DNA from: a bacterium
GTDB taxonomy: Bacteria; Bacillota_A; Clostridia; Lachnospirales; Lachnospiraceae
DNA: 64,000 nucleotides
NCBI GenBank assembly: GCA_004562915.1
Contig: SFQZ01000003.1
Span: forward strand, 25,244 to 89,243
Reading direction: 5' to 3'
The position numbers and the translations under genes were made by a program. Positions 1 through 9,007 of this stretch are shown one piece after another (within the stretch, counting starts at the first letter, position 1; every line of letters begins with the position of its first letter). The notes under the pieces are model-generated. The model worked only from the letters and a program-made list of their open reading frames with translations, did no database searches and was not told the DNA's origin.

Positions 1-1539
1 ATAAGCGTGATCCATTCCGTTTTCTTCAAGATATGTAAACGCATACATACCAACAGGGATTCTTTGCTCAAATGGCACTTTTTCCAACGCAGTAGTATCA
101 ACTGCATCATCCAAAATAGCTGCAAACTCCTCAATCTTGGAAATAGCAATCATGCGCAGATCTCGTTTGGCACGCTCAGATTCATTATCCTGAAAGTCAT
201 TGTTTCCATCAAATAGGCTTTCCGGATTAACCCATGCAATATGCTCGTTCCAGTGGTCTACGAACGAAACAATATATGCGCTGGCTGTGCCGCCTGCTGC
301 TGTACCACGCAATGCACGACCAACCATCTGCGTCATCAAAATGGAAGAAACAGTAGGTCTTGCCAAAAACACTGTTTTAGTTTTGGGCAAATCAACGCCC
401 TCAGTCAAAATGTTGACATTGATCAAAACCTGCAACTTTCCATTTCGATAGTCTTCCAGCTTTCTTTCGTTATCCTCCCGGCTAATCGTCACACCAGTAA
501 TGGCATCCTTAACAGAAGATACGATGAAGTCAGCTTTGATACCAGCTTTTTTGAAAAGAGAGGTCAACTGAATTGCATGAACCACATTAACGGCAAACAA
601 TATTGTCTGACCATAGTCATTCTGTTTTGCCTTATAAGTTTCGACAATCAGTTTGTTACGGGCTGCACTATCTGCCATCTGCTGTGCAACCTCATCCGGC
701 AGAACATCCAAATGTTGAATGCTTTCCCATGCGTCAACACCGAGAGAATCGCCGTATTCTTCATCCGTGTAAAAGCTTTCAAAAATAGGTTTTGCAAGAA
801 TCTGTCTGTTAATCAGTTCCTTTAGTCCGATCTGATATGTGATTCCAACATCACCGTGAACAACTCGTCCATCACTGATACCGTCAGTATATATTTTTGC
901 TAACAGTCCCTGTTCTTCTTCAGCAGTACGGAACGGAGTAGCAGTTAAACCAATCAGTTTTAAATTAGGAACCTTTGCCTTTACATAATCAATGACCTTT
1001 CTGTACGTTTTTGCGGTTGAATGATGAGCTTCATCCACAATCAAATACAGCTCTTTTTCACCTTTGAGCCATTGATCCAATCGATCAATGTTTCTTCCGA
1101 TGCTGTCCTTGCTGACAATCAGCAAGTTGTCACCCGGACGAATGTCGCTGGTTCGGTCATGGCTGGAAGCTCCAGAAACAATTCTAAAGCAGAAGGAAGA
1201 AATGTGGGGGACAACTTCTGTATAAGCAAACTTTTGAAAAGACTCAGCAGCCTGATCCAGCAACATCTGGCGATGGGCAATCCAAAGAATTTTCTTTCTC
1301 TTATCAATAGCATTTTTTAAGAGCCACATGGAAGCAGTATATGTCTTACCACCACCAGTAGGAAGAACTACCAGTGTGCTGTATGATGCCTCCTGATTCA
1401 TCTTATCCAATGCTTCCATTGCCTTCTTCTGATGCTCGTAAGGCGTTCTGGTATTTGTTCCTTTTTTGGGAAAAATATCACCAAAGGATTTTACTTCTAC
1501 ATAATTTGTAAAGTTTTGTTTGTCTAATTCATTCATCAT
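1..1539 (-). CDS. DEAD/DEAH-box superfamily II helicase, 3' end cut by window edge
   Basis: An open frame of 513 codons runs from an ATG at 1539 off the left edge. The order of motifs is that of ResIII-type superfamily II helicases: Walker A PTGGGKT (residues 60-66), DEAH Walker B (169-172), motif III TATP (199-202), and a C-terminal helicase domain with a QMVGRALRG motif VI. It should use ATP to move on or unwind nucleic acid. Two ATGs lie in tandem at 1539 and 1536; AGAGG about 10 nt upstream supports them. It begins 16 nt after the rlmD stop, so the two are probably co-transcribed. No methylase or specificity gene is visible, so a restriction/defence role is possible but unproven. The C-terminal part, which would decide the subfamily, is outside the window. 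Confidence 0.85.
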   Translation of the reverse strand, partial: MMNELDKQNFTNYVEVKSFGDIFPKKGTNTRTPYEHQKKAMEALDKMNQEASYSTLVVLPTGGGKTYTASMWLLKNAIDKRKKILWIAHRQMLLDQAAESFQKFAYTEVVPHISSFCFRIVSGASSHDRTSDIRPGDNLLIVSKDSIGRNIDRLDQWLKGEKELYLIVDEAHHSTAKTYRKVIDYVKAKVPNLKLIGLTATPFRTAEEEQGLLAKIYTDGISDGRVVHGDVGITYQIGLKELINRQILAKPIFESFYTDEEYGDSLGVDAWESIQHLDVLPDEVAQQMADSAARNKLIVETYKAKQNDYGQTILFAVNVVHAIQLTSLFKKAGIKADFIVSSVKDAITGVTISREDNERKLEDYRNGKLQVLINVNILTEGVDLPKTKTVFLARPTVSSILMTQMVGRALRGTAAGGTASAYIVSFVDHWNEHIAWVNPESLFDGNNDFQDNESERAKRDLRMIAISKIEEFAAILDDAVDTTALEKVPFEQRIPVGMYAFTYLEENGMDHAY

Positions 1540-1555
1540 TTCTTCCCGTACCTCT

Positions 1556-3202
1556 CTATATCATCCCAAAATATTTCATTGCTTCTCGGATTGCTTTCTC
1601 TTTCTCAGGCGGACACTGCGGCTGTTTGGCATTTTCCTTCTTCGACAGGTTATAGCTCTGCCCGACCTCCAGACCACATTTCCGCTTAATCTGTGAGATA
1701 TACAGGGAAGATACCTTTAATCCGGTCTGCTCCAGCACTCGTCCCTTGATCTGCTCATAGGTGGCTCCCTGCTGGAAGCCGGAGGTATCCATATCTTCCA
1801 GCGAGAACTCCACCCGAATCTTTTTCGAGTCGATCTCACCCTTGGAAAGCAAGACAACCGTCTCAACATGAACAGTCTCTCCAAACATATCGCACCCCAC
1901 GATTCTCTGTATCTTATACCCATTCCCGCACAGCCACTTCAAGTCTCTCGCCAGTGTTGCGGAATCGCAGCTCACATACACGATCCGTTTAGGCTGCATT
2001 TTCACCATAGTCTCCAGCACGCTCTCTTCGCAGCCTTTTCTCGGTGGGTCTACCACGATCACATCCGCATAGATTCCCTCTTTTTCATATTTCTCCGGCA
2101 GCACTTCTTCTGCTTTTCCCACATAAAATTCCGCATTCTTGATTCCGTTCAGGGCTGCATTTCGTTTGGCGTCCTCGATGGCTGCCGGAACGATTTCCAC
2201 CCCATATACCTGTTTCGCCTTCTGTGCCAGGAACAGGGAAATGGTTCCGATTCCGCAGTAAAGATCCCAGACTGTTTCTCCGCCACTTAAATCCGCAAAT
2301 TCCAGAGCCTTTCCGTACAGCTTCTCTGTCTGTACCGGATTTACCTGATAAAAAGAAAGAGGCGAAATCTGATACTTTATATTTCCTATCGTATCCGTAA
2401 TGTACGCCTGTCCCCAGAGAAGCTTCACTTCTCTTCCCAAAATCACATTGGTCCGATCCCGATTTACATTCATGGTGATACTGGTCATGCCGAAAATCTT
2501 TCTGAGTTCCTCTACCAGATGTTCGGATGCCGGAAGACGGTTTCCGTTTACCACAAGACAAACCATGATTTCTTTCGAATGAAATCCGTAACGGATCAGT
2601 ACATGACGAACCAATCCTTTCCCACTGGATTCTTCATAAGCCGGAACATGATACTTTTCCATATAATCCACAACAATATCCAGAATTCTTTCGTTAACCT
2701 CCACACCCAGATAACATCTGCGATTGTTGATGATCGAATGGGTACGTCCCGCATAAAATCCAGTCACAATATTTCCTTCTTTATCAACACCCACTGGAAA
2801 TTGTGCTTTATTCCGATAATGAAAGGGATTTTCCATACCAATAATCGGTTCCATCGGCAGTTCATCCGCAGAAAAGCCACCGATACGAATCAGGTTATTG
2901 CGAATTTTGTTTTCTTTATATTCCAGCTGCTTTTCATAGGAAAGTGCCTGAATCTGGCAGCCGCCGCACTGACGTGCATAGGGACACAAAGGTTCCACAC
3001 GATCCGGGGATGGAGTTATAATCTCCATCAAACGGGCGTACCCGTAATTCTTCTTGGCTTTCATGATTTTCGCCTGTACCGTATCACCGATCACCGCATC
3101 TTTCACAAACACGGTATATCCATCTACTTTTCCTATACCTTCCCCGTCATGCCCCATATCTTCTATCGTAACGGTCAACATATCATTTTTCTTATATTCC
3201 AT
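1556..3202 (-). CDS. rlmD: RlmD/RumA-family 23S rRNA (uracil-C5) methyltransferase
   Basis: 548 aa. SAM-dependent methylation of a uracil C5 in rRNA, or tRNA in TrmFO-like relatives of this family. An N-terminal TRAM domain (about 1-65) is followed by an Fe-S cysteine cluster CPYARQCGGC (Cys73, 79, 82), the SAM-binding motif DLYCGIGTISLFLA, the DPPRKG motif and the catalytic cysteine in YVSCDSATLARDL. The family usually ends near 450 residues; here about 90 more residues follow (from about 458), rich in charged residues and ending in FGMI. That extension has no role I can name. Exact target (U1939, U747 or tRNA U54) cannot be told from sequence alone. Start ATG at 3202. Lies downstream of yhaM by 70 nt. 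Confidence 0.9.
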   Translation of the reverse strand: MEYKKNDMLTVTIEDMGHDGEGIGKVDGYTVFVKDAVIGDTVQAKIMKAKKNYGYARLMEIITPSPDRVEPLCPYARQCGGCQIQALSYEKQLEYKENKIRNNLIRIGGFSADELPMEPIIGMENPFHYRNKAQFPVGVDKEGNIVTGFYAGRTHSIINNRRCYLGVEVNERILDIVVDYMEKYHVPAYEESSGKGLVRHVLIRYGFHSKEIMVCLVVNGNRLPASEHLVEELRKIFGMTSITMNVNRDRTNVILGREVKLLWGQAYITDTIGNIKYQISPLSFYQVNPVQTEKLYGKALEFADLSGGETVWDLYCGIGTISLFLAQKAKQVYGVEIVPAAIEDAKRNAALNGIKNAEFYVGKAEEVLPEKYEKEGIYADVIVVDPPRKGCEESVLETMVKMQPKRIVYVSCDSATLARDLKWLCGNGYKIQRIVGCDMFGETVHVETVVLLSKGEIDSKKIRVEFSLEDMDTSGFQQGATYEQIKGRVLEQTGLKVSSLYISQIKRKCGLEVGQSYNLSKKENAKQPQCPPEKEKAIREAMKYFGMI

Positions 3203-3272
3203 AAACCCGTCCTTCTGTTAATCAACTTATATTTATGGTATTGTCTGCATCAGCAGACGTGTTAGTTACGTG

Positions 3273-4217
3273 TCAGTTACTTGTCTTTCTGATATTCGAC
3301 TCAAACAAACGATTATATCCCAGCCAGTCATTCTGATCTCCGGCTGCATCGAAAATTTCTGCAAAGGTTTCCATCTTTGCATCTGTATTATCCGCCATAT
3401 TCAGAGCCACTGCTTCCACCAGAGCCGGTTTTTTCGGTGAACCGTACTCCAATTCCCCGTGATGTGCCAGAATGCAATGCTTCAGTTCACTCTCCAGTTT
3501 TGCCGGAAAACCCGGAATCTGGCGGACTGCGTCATGAATCATTTCCGCTCCGATCATAATATGTCCCAGAAGCTGTCCGTCATCCGTATAATCATTTACA
3601 GGAAATGCGGATAATTCCTTTGTTTTTCCAATATCATGGAAAATAGCAGCCGTAATCAACAGATCTCTGTTCAATACCGGATATGCCTGTGTATAATATT
3701 CACAGAGTTTTGTCACACTCAGGGTGTGCTCCAGCAGTCCACCCACGAATCCATGATGAACACTTTTTGCCGCAGAACTGAACTTGAACTTTTTCACAAA
3801 AGCTGCATTGTCAATATAATACATCCGAAGGAGCTGGGACAGGTACGGGTTCTTCACAGACTGAATAAACTTCACCAGTTCCTGATACATTTCCTCAATA
3901 TTTTTTTTGCTCACCGGAAGATAATCAGAAGGTACATATTCTCCTTCCTGCGCTTTTCTCACTCTTTTAATGCTGATCTGAAGCGCTCCTGCAAAACTGC
4001 TCACATCACCCATAATATCAATATAATCCATGGCATCAAAATCTTCAATTCCCTGGGAATTCGGATCCCATATTTTCGCATCTATCGTTCCCGTCTTATC
4101 CTGCAGGATCACATTTTCATATGGTTTTCCATTTTTCGTAACGGCTGCCTGTTTATGCTTACACAGATAGACTCCTGAAATTCTTGCTCCTTCAAAAAAA
4201 TCTTTAATATATTTCAT
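3273..4217 (-). CDS. yhaM: YhaM-type 3'-5' exoribonuclease (OB fold + HD domain)
   Basis: 314 aa, the usual length of YhaM. Residues about 1-90 form an OB-fold nucleic-acid-binding domain (QDKTGTIDAKIWDP), and the rest is an HD phosphohydrolase domain with HHGFVGGLLEHTLSV, the metal-binding pair in FHDIGK, and HCILAHHGELEYGSP. YhaM enzymes are metal-dependent, cytoplasmic 3'-5' exonucleases acting on RNA and single-stranded DNA. The gene lies between htrA-like and rlmD on the same strand, but a terminator at 4286-4319 separates it from the upstream gene, so it probably has its own promoter within 4218-4285. Nothing looks missing in the metal site. Confidence 0.88.
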   Translation of the reverse strand: MKYIKDFFEGARISGVYLCKHKQAAVTKNGKPYENVILQDKTGTIDAKIWDPNSQGIEDFDAMDYIDIMGDVSSFAGALQISIKRVRKAQEGEYVPSDYLPVSKKNIEEMYQELVKFIQSVKNPYLSQLLRMYYIDNAAFVKKFKFSSAAKSVHHGFVGGLLEHTLSVTKLCEYYTQAYPVLNRDLLITAAIFHDIGKTKELSAFPVNDYTDDGQLLGHIMIGAEMIHDAVRQIPGFPAKLESELKHCILAHHGELEYGSPKKPALVEAVALNMADNTDAKMETFAEIFDAAGDQNDWLGYNRLFESNIRKTSN

Positions 4218-4285
4218 TTCAATCTCCTTCTCTTTTACAAATACAAAAATACTTTCTTTCTCACATATCCCTATTTATTTTCAGG

Positions 4286-4319
4286 AAAAAACCAGGCCGT
4301 TTACAACAGTCTGGTTTTT
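4286..4319 (-). terminator. Rho-independent terminator after the HtrA-like gene
   Basis: AAACCAG (4289-4295) pairs with CTGGTTT (4311-4317). Read on the minus strand the hairpin ends in a run of T, 17 bases past the stop at 4336. Confidence 0.8.
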
Positions 4320-4335
4320 AAATCTCATATTTATT

Positions 4336-5709
4336 TTATAACGCTCCAACAGTTACGTCAAATACAATTTCCACATAACCTTCTGCGCCTTTTCTCATAG
4401 CTGTGACAGCAATTTTTTGATCCACTTCGGATTTATCCAACCGCCTGCGAAGCTGGCTGAGCGTTTCCACATTCTCTCCCTGAATCTTTACGATCACATC
4501 TCCGTTCTGGATACCTCCAACCATAGCCGGTGAATCTTCTTCCACCTCATTTACATAAATACCTTTGGGAATTCCAGTTTTTTGTGCAAGCTCACCGGAT
4601 ATATCCTGTCCCCGAACACCCAAATATATGATATCCTCATTATTAGACAGCTTTTCAATCACACCTTTTACTTCTGAAATCGGCACAGCAGTTACAACAT
4701 CTTTGCCTGCCTCCATGGAAAATGATTGTACAATCACACCGATGATCTTCCCATCCAGAGATACCAGCACGCCGCTTCCTTCACTGTCTCCCATAATATC
4801 CGTGGTAAAAAGGCTGTATTCGTTGTCCAATGTACTCTTCTGATTCGCAGTGGATGTTACCATACCAAAGGCAATGGAACCACTGTAACCTGCAGGACTT
4901 CCTACTGCCAGTACCGGCTCTCCCCTCTGAATCACGGTAGAGCTTCCCAATTCTGCAATTTTTATGATCTTTCTCGTATCACTGTCTATTTCGTCTTTAC
5001 TGACCTTAAGAACAGCCAGCCCGGTACTCGGATCCTGCTTTTGAAAATGGGCATCCACAGTCGTCCCATTGAAGAATGTTACCAAAATACGATCCACTTT
5101 CTCAACAACCCGGTACTCCGTCAGAACAAAATACTCTTTTCCATTGTCTGCTACAAGAAAACCGGAAATCTGCTTTTCATTTTCATAGGAATTGTTCATC
5201 CAGTCTACATCACTGGTGATTCCCTGTACAGTCACAAGTGATCGTTCCGGCTCTTCTGCCATCTCCACAACATGACGGTACAATCCTCTAAAATCATCCA
5301 GATTCAGACTTTTTTCTTCCTCTGTACCGGAAGAATCGTGATTACTTTCCGCATCCTCCCCATTTTGTTCATCGTTCTCACCGTCATCTGTATTTGCGGG
5401 ATTTTCCTCCACCACCGGTGTTGGTGTCGGTGTTTCCACCGGAATATTCACTTTCTGCGTCTTTTCTTCCGGCTGCATATGAGGAAGCACTCTCACAAAA
5501 GTAAATGCCGCCACCACTCCGAACATTACTGCACAAACCAGAACACCTCCGGCAATATAACCTATTTTTCTTTTATCCACAGGTTTCTCCTTAATCACTT
5601 CTCTCAGGAAACGATATTCTTCTTCCTCATCCTGCTTTACAGGATCCTTTCCCTGATTCTGCACTCCCTGTTTTTCTTCCTTCTGATTGCGATCTTTTAT
5701 ATCTTTCAT
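4336..5709 (-). CDS. Membrane-anchored HtrA-like PDZ protein, probable pseudo-protease
   Basis: 457 aa. A charged cytoplasmic N-terminus is followed by one membrane segment (about 49-75), a Pro/Thr/Glu linker (80-135), a trypsin-like S1C fold (about 150-345) and a PDZ domain (about 360-450). The fold is recognisable from ELGSSTVIQRGEPVLAVGSP and FTTDIMGDSEGSGV, but the catalytic triad is degenerate: the His of the usual TNxHVV motif is Arg200 (TEYRVV) and the Asp of DLAVLK is Gly230 (TGLAVLK). Ser309 remains in GDSEGS rather than GNSGGP. It is therefore likely a peptide-binding or chaperone-like surface protein rather than a DegP-type protease. Diverges from mutS2 across a 200-bp intergenic region. 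Confidence 0.85.
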   Translation of the reverse strand: MKDIKDRNQKEEKQGVQNQGKDPVKQDEEEEYRFLREVIKEKPVDKRKIGYIAGGVLVCAVMFGVVAAFTFVRVLPHMQPEEKTQKVNIPVETPTPTPVVEENPANTDDGENDEQNGEDAESNHDSSGTEEEKSLNLDDFRGLYRHVVEMAEEPERSLVTVQGITSDVDWMNNSYENEKQISGFLVADNGKEYFVLTEYRVVEKVDRILVTFFNGTTVDAHFQKQDPSTGLAVLKVSKDEIDSDTRKIIKIAELGSSTVIQRGEPVLAVGSPAGYSGSIAFGMVTSTANQKSTLDNEYSLFTTDIMGDSEGSGVLVSLDGKIIGVIVQSFSMEAGKDVVTAVPISEVKGVIEKLSNNEDIIYLGVRGQDISGELAQKTGIPKGIYVNEVEEDSPAMVGGIQNGDVIVKIQGENVETLSQLRRRLDKSEVDQKIAVTAMRKGAEGYVEIVFDVTVGAL

Positions 5710-5909
5710 AACCGTAATCTCCTGTGTAACACACCATAAACCTCGATTTTATTCTAACAAATACATATGAACATTTTATGAAGAATCAGAAAATCTTTAG
5801 AATTTATACCTTTTCTTTCCGGAATAGATAAGGTAAAATGAGGATGGCAATAATTATGTAAAATCATTTTGGACCTTGTCCTTCAAAATAATTGATAAAG
5901 GAACTGACT

Positions 5910-8288
5910 ATGAACGAAAAAGCTTTATATACATTGGAATACAATAAAATCATAGAAATGTTAGCATCTCATGCTTCTTCTCCACTTGGAAAAATACGCT
6001 GCGAAGATCTTGTCCCTTCCATTTCTCTGGGTGAAATTGAACATAAGCAGCAGCAGACACAGGATGCCCTGACCCGTTTATTTCAGAAAGGAAATCTTTC
6101 TTTCGGCAGTGTAAGGGATGTGCGCGGTTCTCTCAAACGACTGGAGATTGGAAGCACTCTTGGAATTACTGAGCTTCTTCAAATCTGTGGTCTTCTGGAA
6201 AATACTTCCAGAGTCAAATCCTATGGTCGTCACGAGCGGGAAAATGGAAACACTGATTCTCTGGATCCCTTATTTGATGCTCTGGAACCCCTTCCTAATC
6301 TGTCAGGTGAGATTCGCCGTTGTATCTTGTCTGAGGATGAGATCAGTGATGATGCCAGCAGTACACTCAAGCAGATTCGTCGTTCCATGAAGGTCACCGG
6401 TGAAAAAATCCACACACAGCTTGCGGGTATGGTAAACGGTTCCGCCCGCACCTACCTCCAGGATGCCGTGATCACTATGCGAAACGGCCGTTACTGCATT
6501 CCCGTAAAAGCTGAGTATAAAAGTCAGGTTCCCGGTATGATCCATGACCAGTCGTCCACCGGTTCCACGCTCTTTATTGAACCCATGGCGATTGTCAAAC
6601 TGAACAATGAAATCCGTGACCTGGAATTAAAAGAGGCGGCTGAAATTGAGGTTATCCTTGCTACATTAAGTGAACTGGCGGCCCAGAACCGGGAAGCGAT
6701 TCAGTATAATCTTGAGAATCTTGTGGAACTGGATTTTATTTTTGCCCGTGCCTCTCTGGCCATGGAACAGAATGCCACACGCCCCATTTTTAATACCAAA
6801 GGTTACATTAACATTCGCAAAGGACGCCATCCTCTGATCGATAAAAAGAAAGTGGTACCCATTGATATTCATCTGGGAAAAGATTTCCAACTTCTGATCG
6901 TTACAGGTCCCAACACCGGCGGTAAAACGGTTTCTCTCAAAACCGTAGGACTTCTCACACTGATGGGACAGGCCGGTCTTCACATACCGGCTCTGGACCG
7001 TTCCGAGCTTGCAGTTTTCCATGAAGTATACGCCGACATCGGAGATGAACAGAGTATCGAACAGTCGCTAAGTACTTTTTCCTCCCACATGACTCATGTA
7101 GTGTCATTTATTGAGAAAGCAGATGAGAATTCTCTTGTACTTTTTGATGAACTGGGGGCAGGTACCGATCCGACAGAAGGTGCCGCACTGGCCATCGCTA
7201 TTCTGAATCATCTGCAGAAGCAGGGAATCCGTACGATGGCAACCACCCATTACAGCGAACTGAAGGTCTATGCACTTTCCACTCCAGGTGTGGAAAATGC
7301 TTCCTGCGAATTTAACGTAGAGACTCTCCGTCCTACTTATCGTCTTCTCATCGGTGTTCCCGGAAAAAGTAATGCATTTGCCATCTCAGGGAAACTGGGA
7401 CTTCCCTCCTACATTATCGAGGAAGCCAAAAAACAAATCAGCGCAAAAGATGAATCTTTTGAAGACGTCATCTCTACTCTTGAAGAAAACCGCATTACCA
7501 TCGAAAAAGAACGACTGGAAATTGAAAAATACAAAGAAGAAATCACTTCATTAAAAGCACGCCTGGAAGCAAAGCAGGAAAAACTCGACCAGAGAAAAGC
7601 CAAAATTCTTCAGGAAGCAAACGAAGAAGCCCATGCTATTTTGCGGGATGCTAAAGAATACGCCGATCAGACCATGAAAGAGTTCCACAAGTTCGGAAAA
7701 GAAAATGTATCTGTAAAAGAAATGGAAGCAGAGCGCCAGCGTCTGCGCCAGAAAATGAACAAAATAGAGAAAAATATTTCCATCAAAGAGAAGAAACAGA
7801 CCGGCAACCTGAAGCCTTCTGATCTGCATCTCGGAGACGGCATAAAGGTTCTCAGCATGAATCTGAAGGGAACCGTCAGTACACTTCCGGATTCTAAAGG
7901 ATTCCTGTTTGTACAGATGGGTATTATGCGTTCTAAAGTGCATATCTCCGATCTGGTGCTACTGCAGGAAGATCCGGTAATCACAGCTCCGAACATGCAG
8001 AAAACCAATACCGGCAAAATTAAAATGTCAAAATCTTCTTCTGTGGGGATTGAAATTAATCTTCTCGGCAAAACTGTGGACGAAGCCGTTGCGGAACTGG
8101 ATAAATATCTGGATGATGCATACCTTGCTCATATGCCAAGCGTCCGCATCGTGCACGGAAAAGGAACCGGAGCTCTCAGAAAAGGAGTTCACAATTATCT
8201 TCGCCGGGTGAAATATGTTTCTTCCTTCCGACTGGGAGAATTCGGGGAAGGAGATGCCGGAGTGACTATCGTAGAATTTAAAAAGTAA
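5910..8288 (+). CDS. mutS2: MutS2 DNA/ribosome-associated ATPase with Smr nuclease domain
   Basis: 792 aa. The ATG at 5910 is preferred over an in-frame TTG at 5892 because AAGGA ends 7 nt upstream of it and MNEKALYTLE is the usual MutS2 N-terminus. MutS core and clamp lead to Walker A GPNTGGKT (about 333-340) and Walker B LVLFDELGAGTDP, a long Glu/Lys-rich coiled coil (about 500-640) and a C-terminal Smr domain with the nuclease motif VRIVHGKGTGALRKG. MutS2 proteins suppress homologous recombination and, in Bacillus, act on collided ribosomes. No mismatch-binding FYE motif is present, as expected. The response-regulator gene starts 17 nt downstream, so the three plus-strand genes are likely one operon. 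Confidence 0.95.
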   Translation: MNEKALYTLEYNKIIEMLASHASSPLGKIRCEDLVPSISLGEIEHKQQQTQDALTRLFQKGNLSFGSVRDVRGSLKRLEIGSTLGITELLQICGLLENTSRVKSYGRHERENGNTDSLDPLFDALEPLPNLSGEIRRCILSEDEISDDASSTLKQIRRSMKVTGEKIHTQLAGMVNGSARTYLQDAVITMRNGRYCIPVKAEYKSQVPGMIHDQSSTGSTLFIEPMAIVKLNNEIRDLELKEAAEIEVILATLSELAAQNREAIQYNLENLVELDFIFARASLAMEQNATRPIFNTKGYINIRKGRHPLIDKKKVVPIDIHLGKDFQLLIVTGPNTGGKTVSLKTVGLLTLMGQAGLHIPALDRSELAVFHEVYADIGDEQSIEQSLSTFSSHMTHVVSFIEKADENSLVLFDELGAGTDPTEGAALAIAILNHLQKQGIRTMATTHYSELKVYALSTPGVENASCEFNVETLRPTYRLLIGVPGKSNAFAISGKLGLPSYIIEEAKKQISAKDESFEDVISTLEENRITIEKERLEIEKYKEEITSLKARLEAKQEKLDQRKAKILQEANEEAHAILRDAKEYADQTMKEFHKFGKENVSVKEMEAERQRLRQKMNKIEKNISIKEKKQTGNLKPSDLHLGDGIKVLSMNLKGTVSTLPDSKGFLFVQMGIMRSKVHISDLVLLQEDPVITAPNMQKTNTGKIKMSKSSSVGIEINLLGKTVDEAVAELDKYLDDAYLAHMPSVRIVHGKGTGALRKGVHNYLRRVKYVSSFRLGEFGEGDAGVTIVEFKK

Positions 8289-8305
8289 ACTGGAGGAGTA
8301 TTACT

Positions 8306-9007
8306 ATGGTAGCAAAACAAAAAATTATGATCGTAGACGATGATAATAACATCGCAGAATTGATTTCATTATATCTGACAAAAGAGTGTTTTGAATGCAG
8401 AATTGTAAATGACGGTGAGGAAGCTCTTCACGTATTTCCCGCTTTCCAACCAAACCTGATCCTTCTGGATCTGATGCTTCCGGGCATTGACGGATATCAG
8501 GTCTGCAGGGAAATCCGTCACAAATCCAATGTTCCGATCATCATGCTTTCCGCCAAAGGTGAAGTTTTTGATAAAGTACTGGGACTGGAACTTGGTGCCG
8601 ATGATTATATGATCAAACCTTTTGATTCCAAAGAACTGGTAGCACGTGTGAAAGCGGTTTTGCGACGTTTTCAGCCTGCACAGACCTCCTCTTCACAGAC
8701 AAACGGGAAATATGTGGAATATCCTGACCTTATTATTAATCTGACCAATTATTCTGTTATCAACAACGGAGCAACCATTGATATGCCGCCAAAAGAACTG
8801 GAACTGCTTTATTTCCTTGCTTCTTCTCCCAATCAGGTATTCACCAGAGAGCAGCTTCTGGATCATATCTGGGGATACGAATATATTGGCGATACCCGCA
8901 CGGTTGATGTTCACATCAAACGTCTCCGGGAAAAAATAAAGGATCATGCCTCCTGGTCAATCAGTACCGTATGGGGGATCGGATACAAATTTGAGGTCAA
9001 ATCATAA
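8306..9007 (+). CDS. OmpR/PhoB-family response regulator
   Basis: 233 aa. Receiver domain (1-120) with the acidic pair near the start (IVDDDNN), phospho-acceptor Asp in LILLDLMLPG, Thr/Ser switch position in IIMLSAKG and Lys in YMIKPFD. The winged-helix output domain (about 135-230) contains the usual TRTVDVHIKRLREKI recognition region. GGAGG precedes the ATG by about 9 nt. The kinase gene overlaps its stop codon by one base, so they form a pair. The regulon cannot be read from this sequence. It follows mutS2 by only 17 nt, an unusual placement for a two-component system and worth noting when interpreting expression. Confidence 0.94.
   Translation: MVAKQKIMIVDDDNNIAELISLYLTKECFECRIVNDGEEALHVFPAFQPNLILLDLMLPGIDGYQVCREIRHKSNVPIIMLSAKGEVFDKVLGLELGADDYMIKPFDSKELVARVKAVLRRFQPAQTSSSQTNGKYVEYPDLIINLTNYSVINNGATIDMPPKELELLYFLASSPNQVFTREQLLDHIWGYEYIGDTRTVDVHIKRLREKIKDHASWSISTVWGIGYKFEVKS

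Noticed and set aside
241..825. Plus-strand ORF in the helicase region
   Set aside because: It is antisense to the helicase frame, whose motifs are complete on the minus strand.
3243..3258. Terminator between yhaM and rlmD
   Set aside because: GTCTGC/GCAGAC is a perfect 6-bp hairpin but has no T tract on either side.
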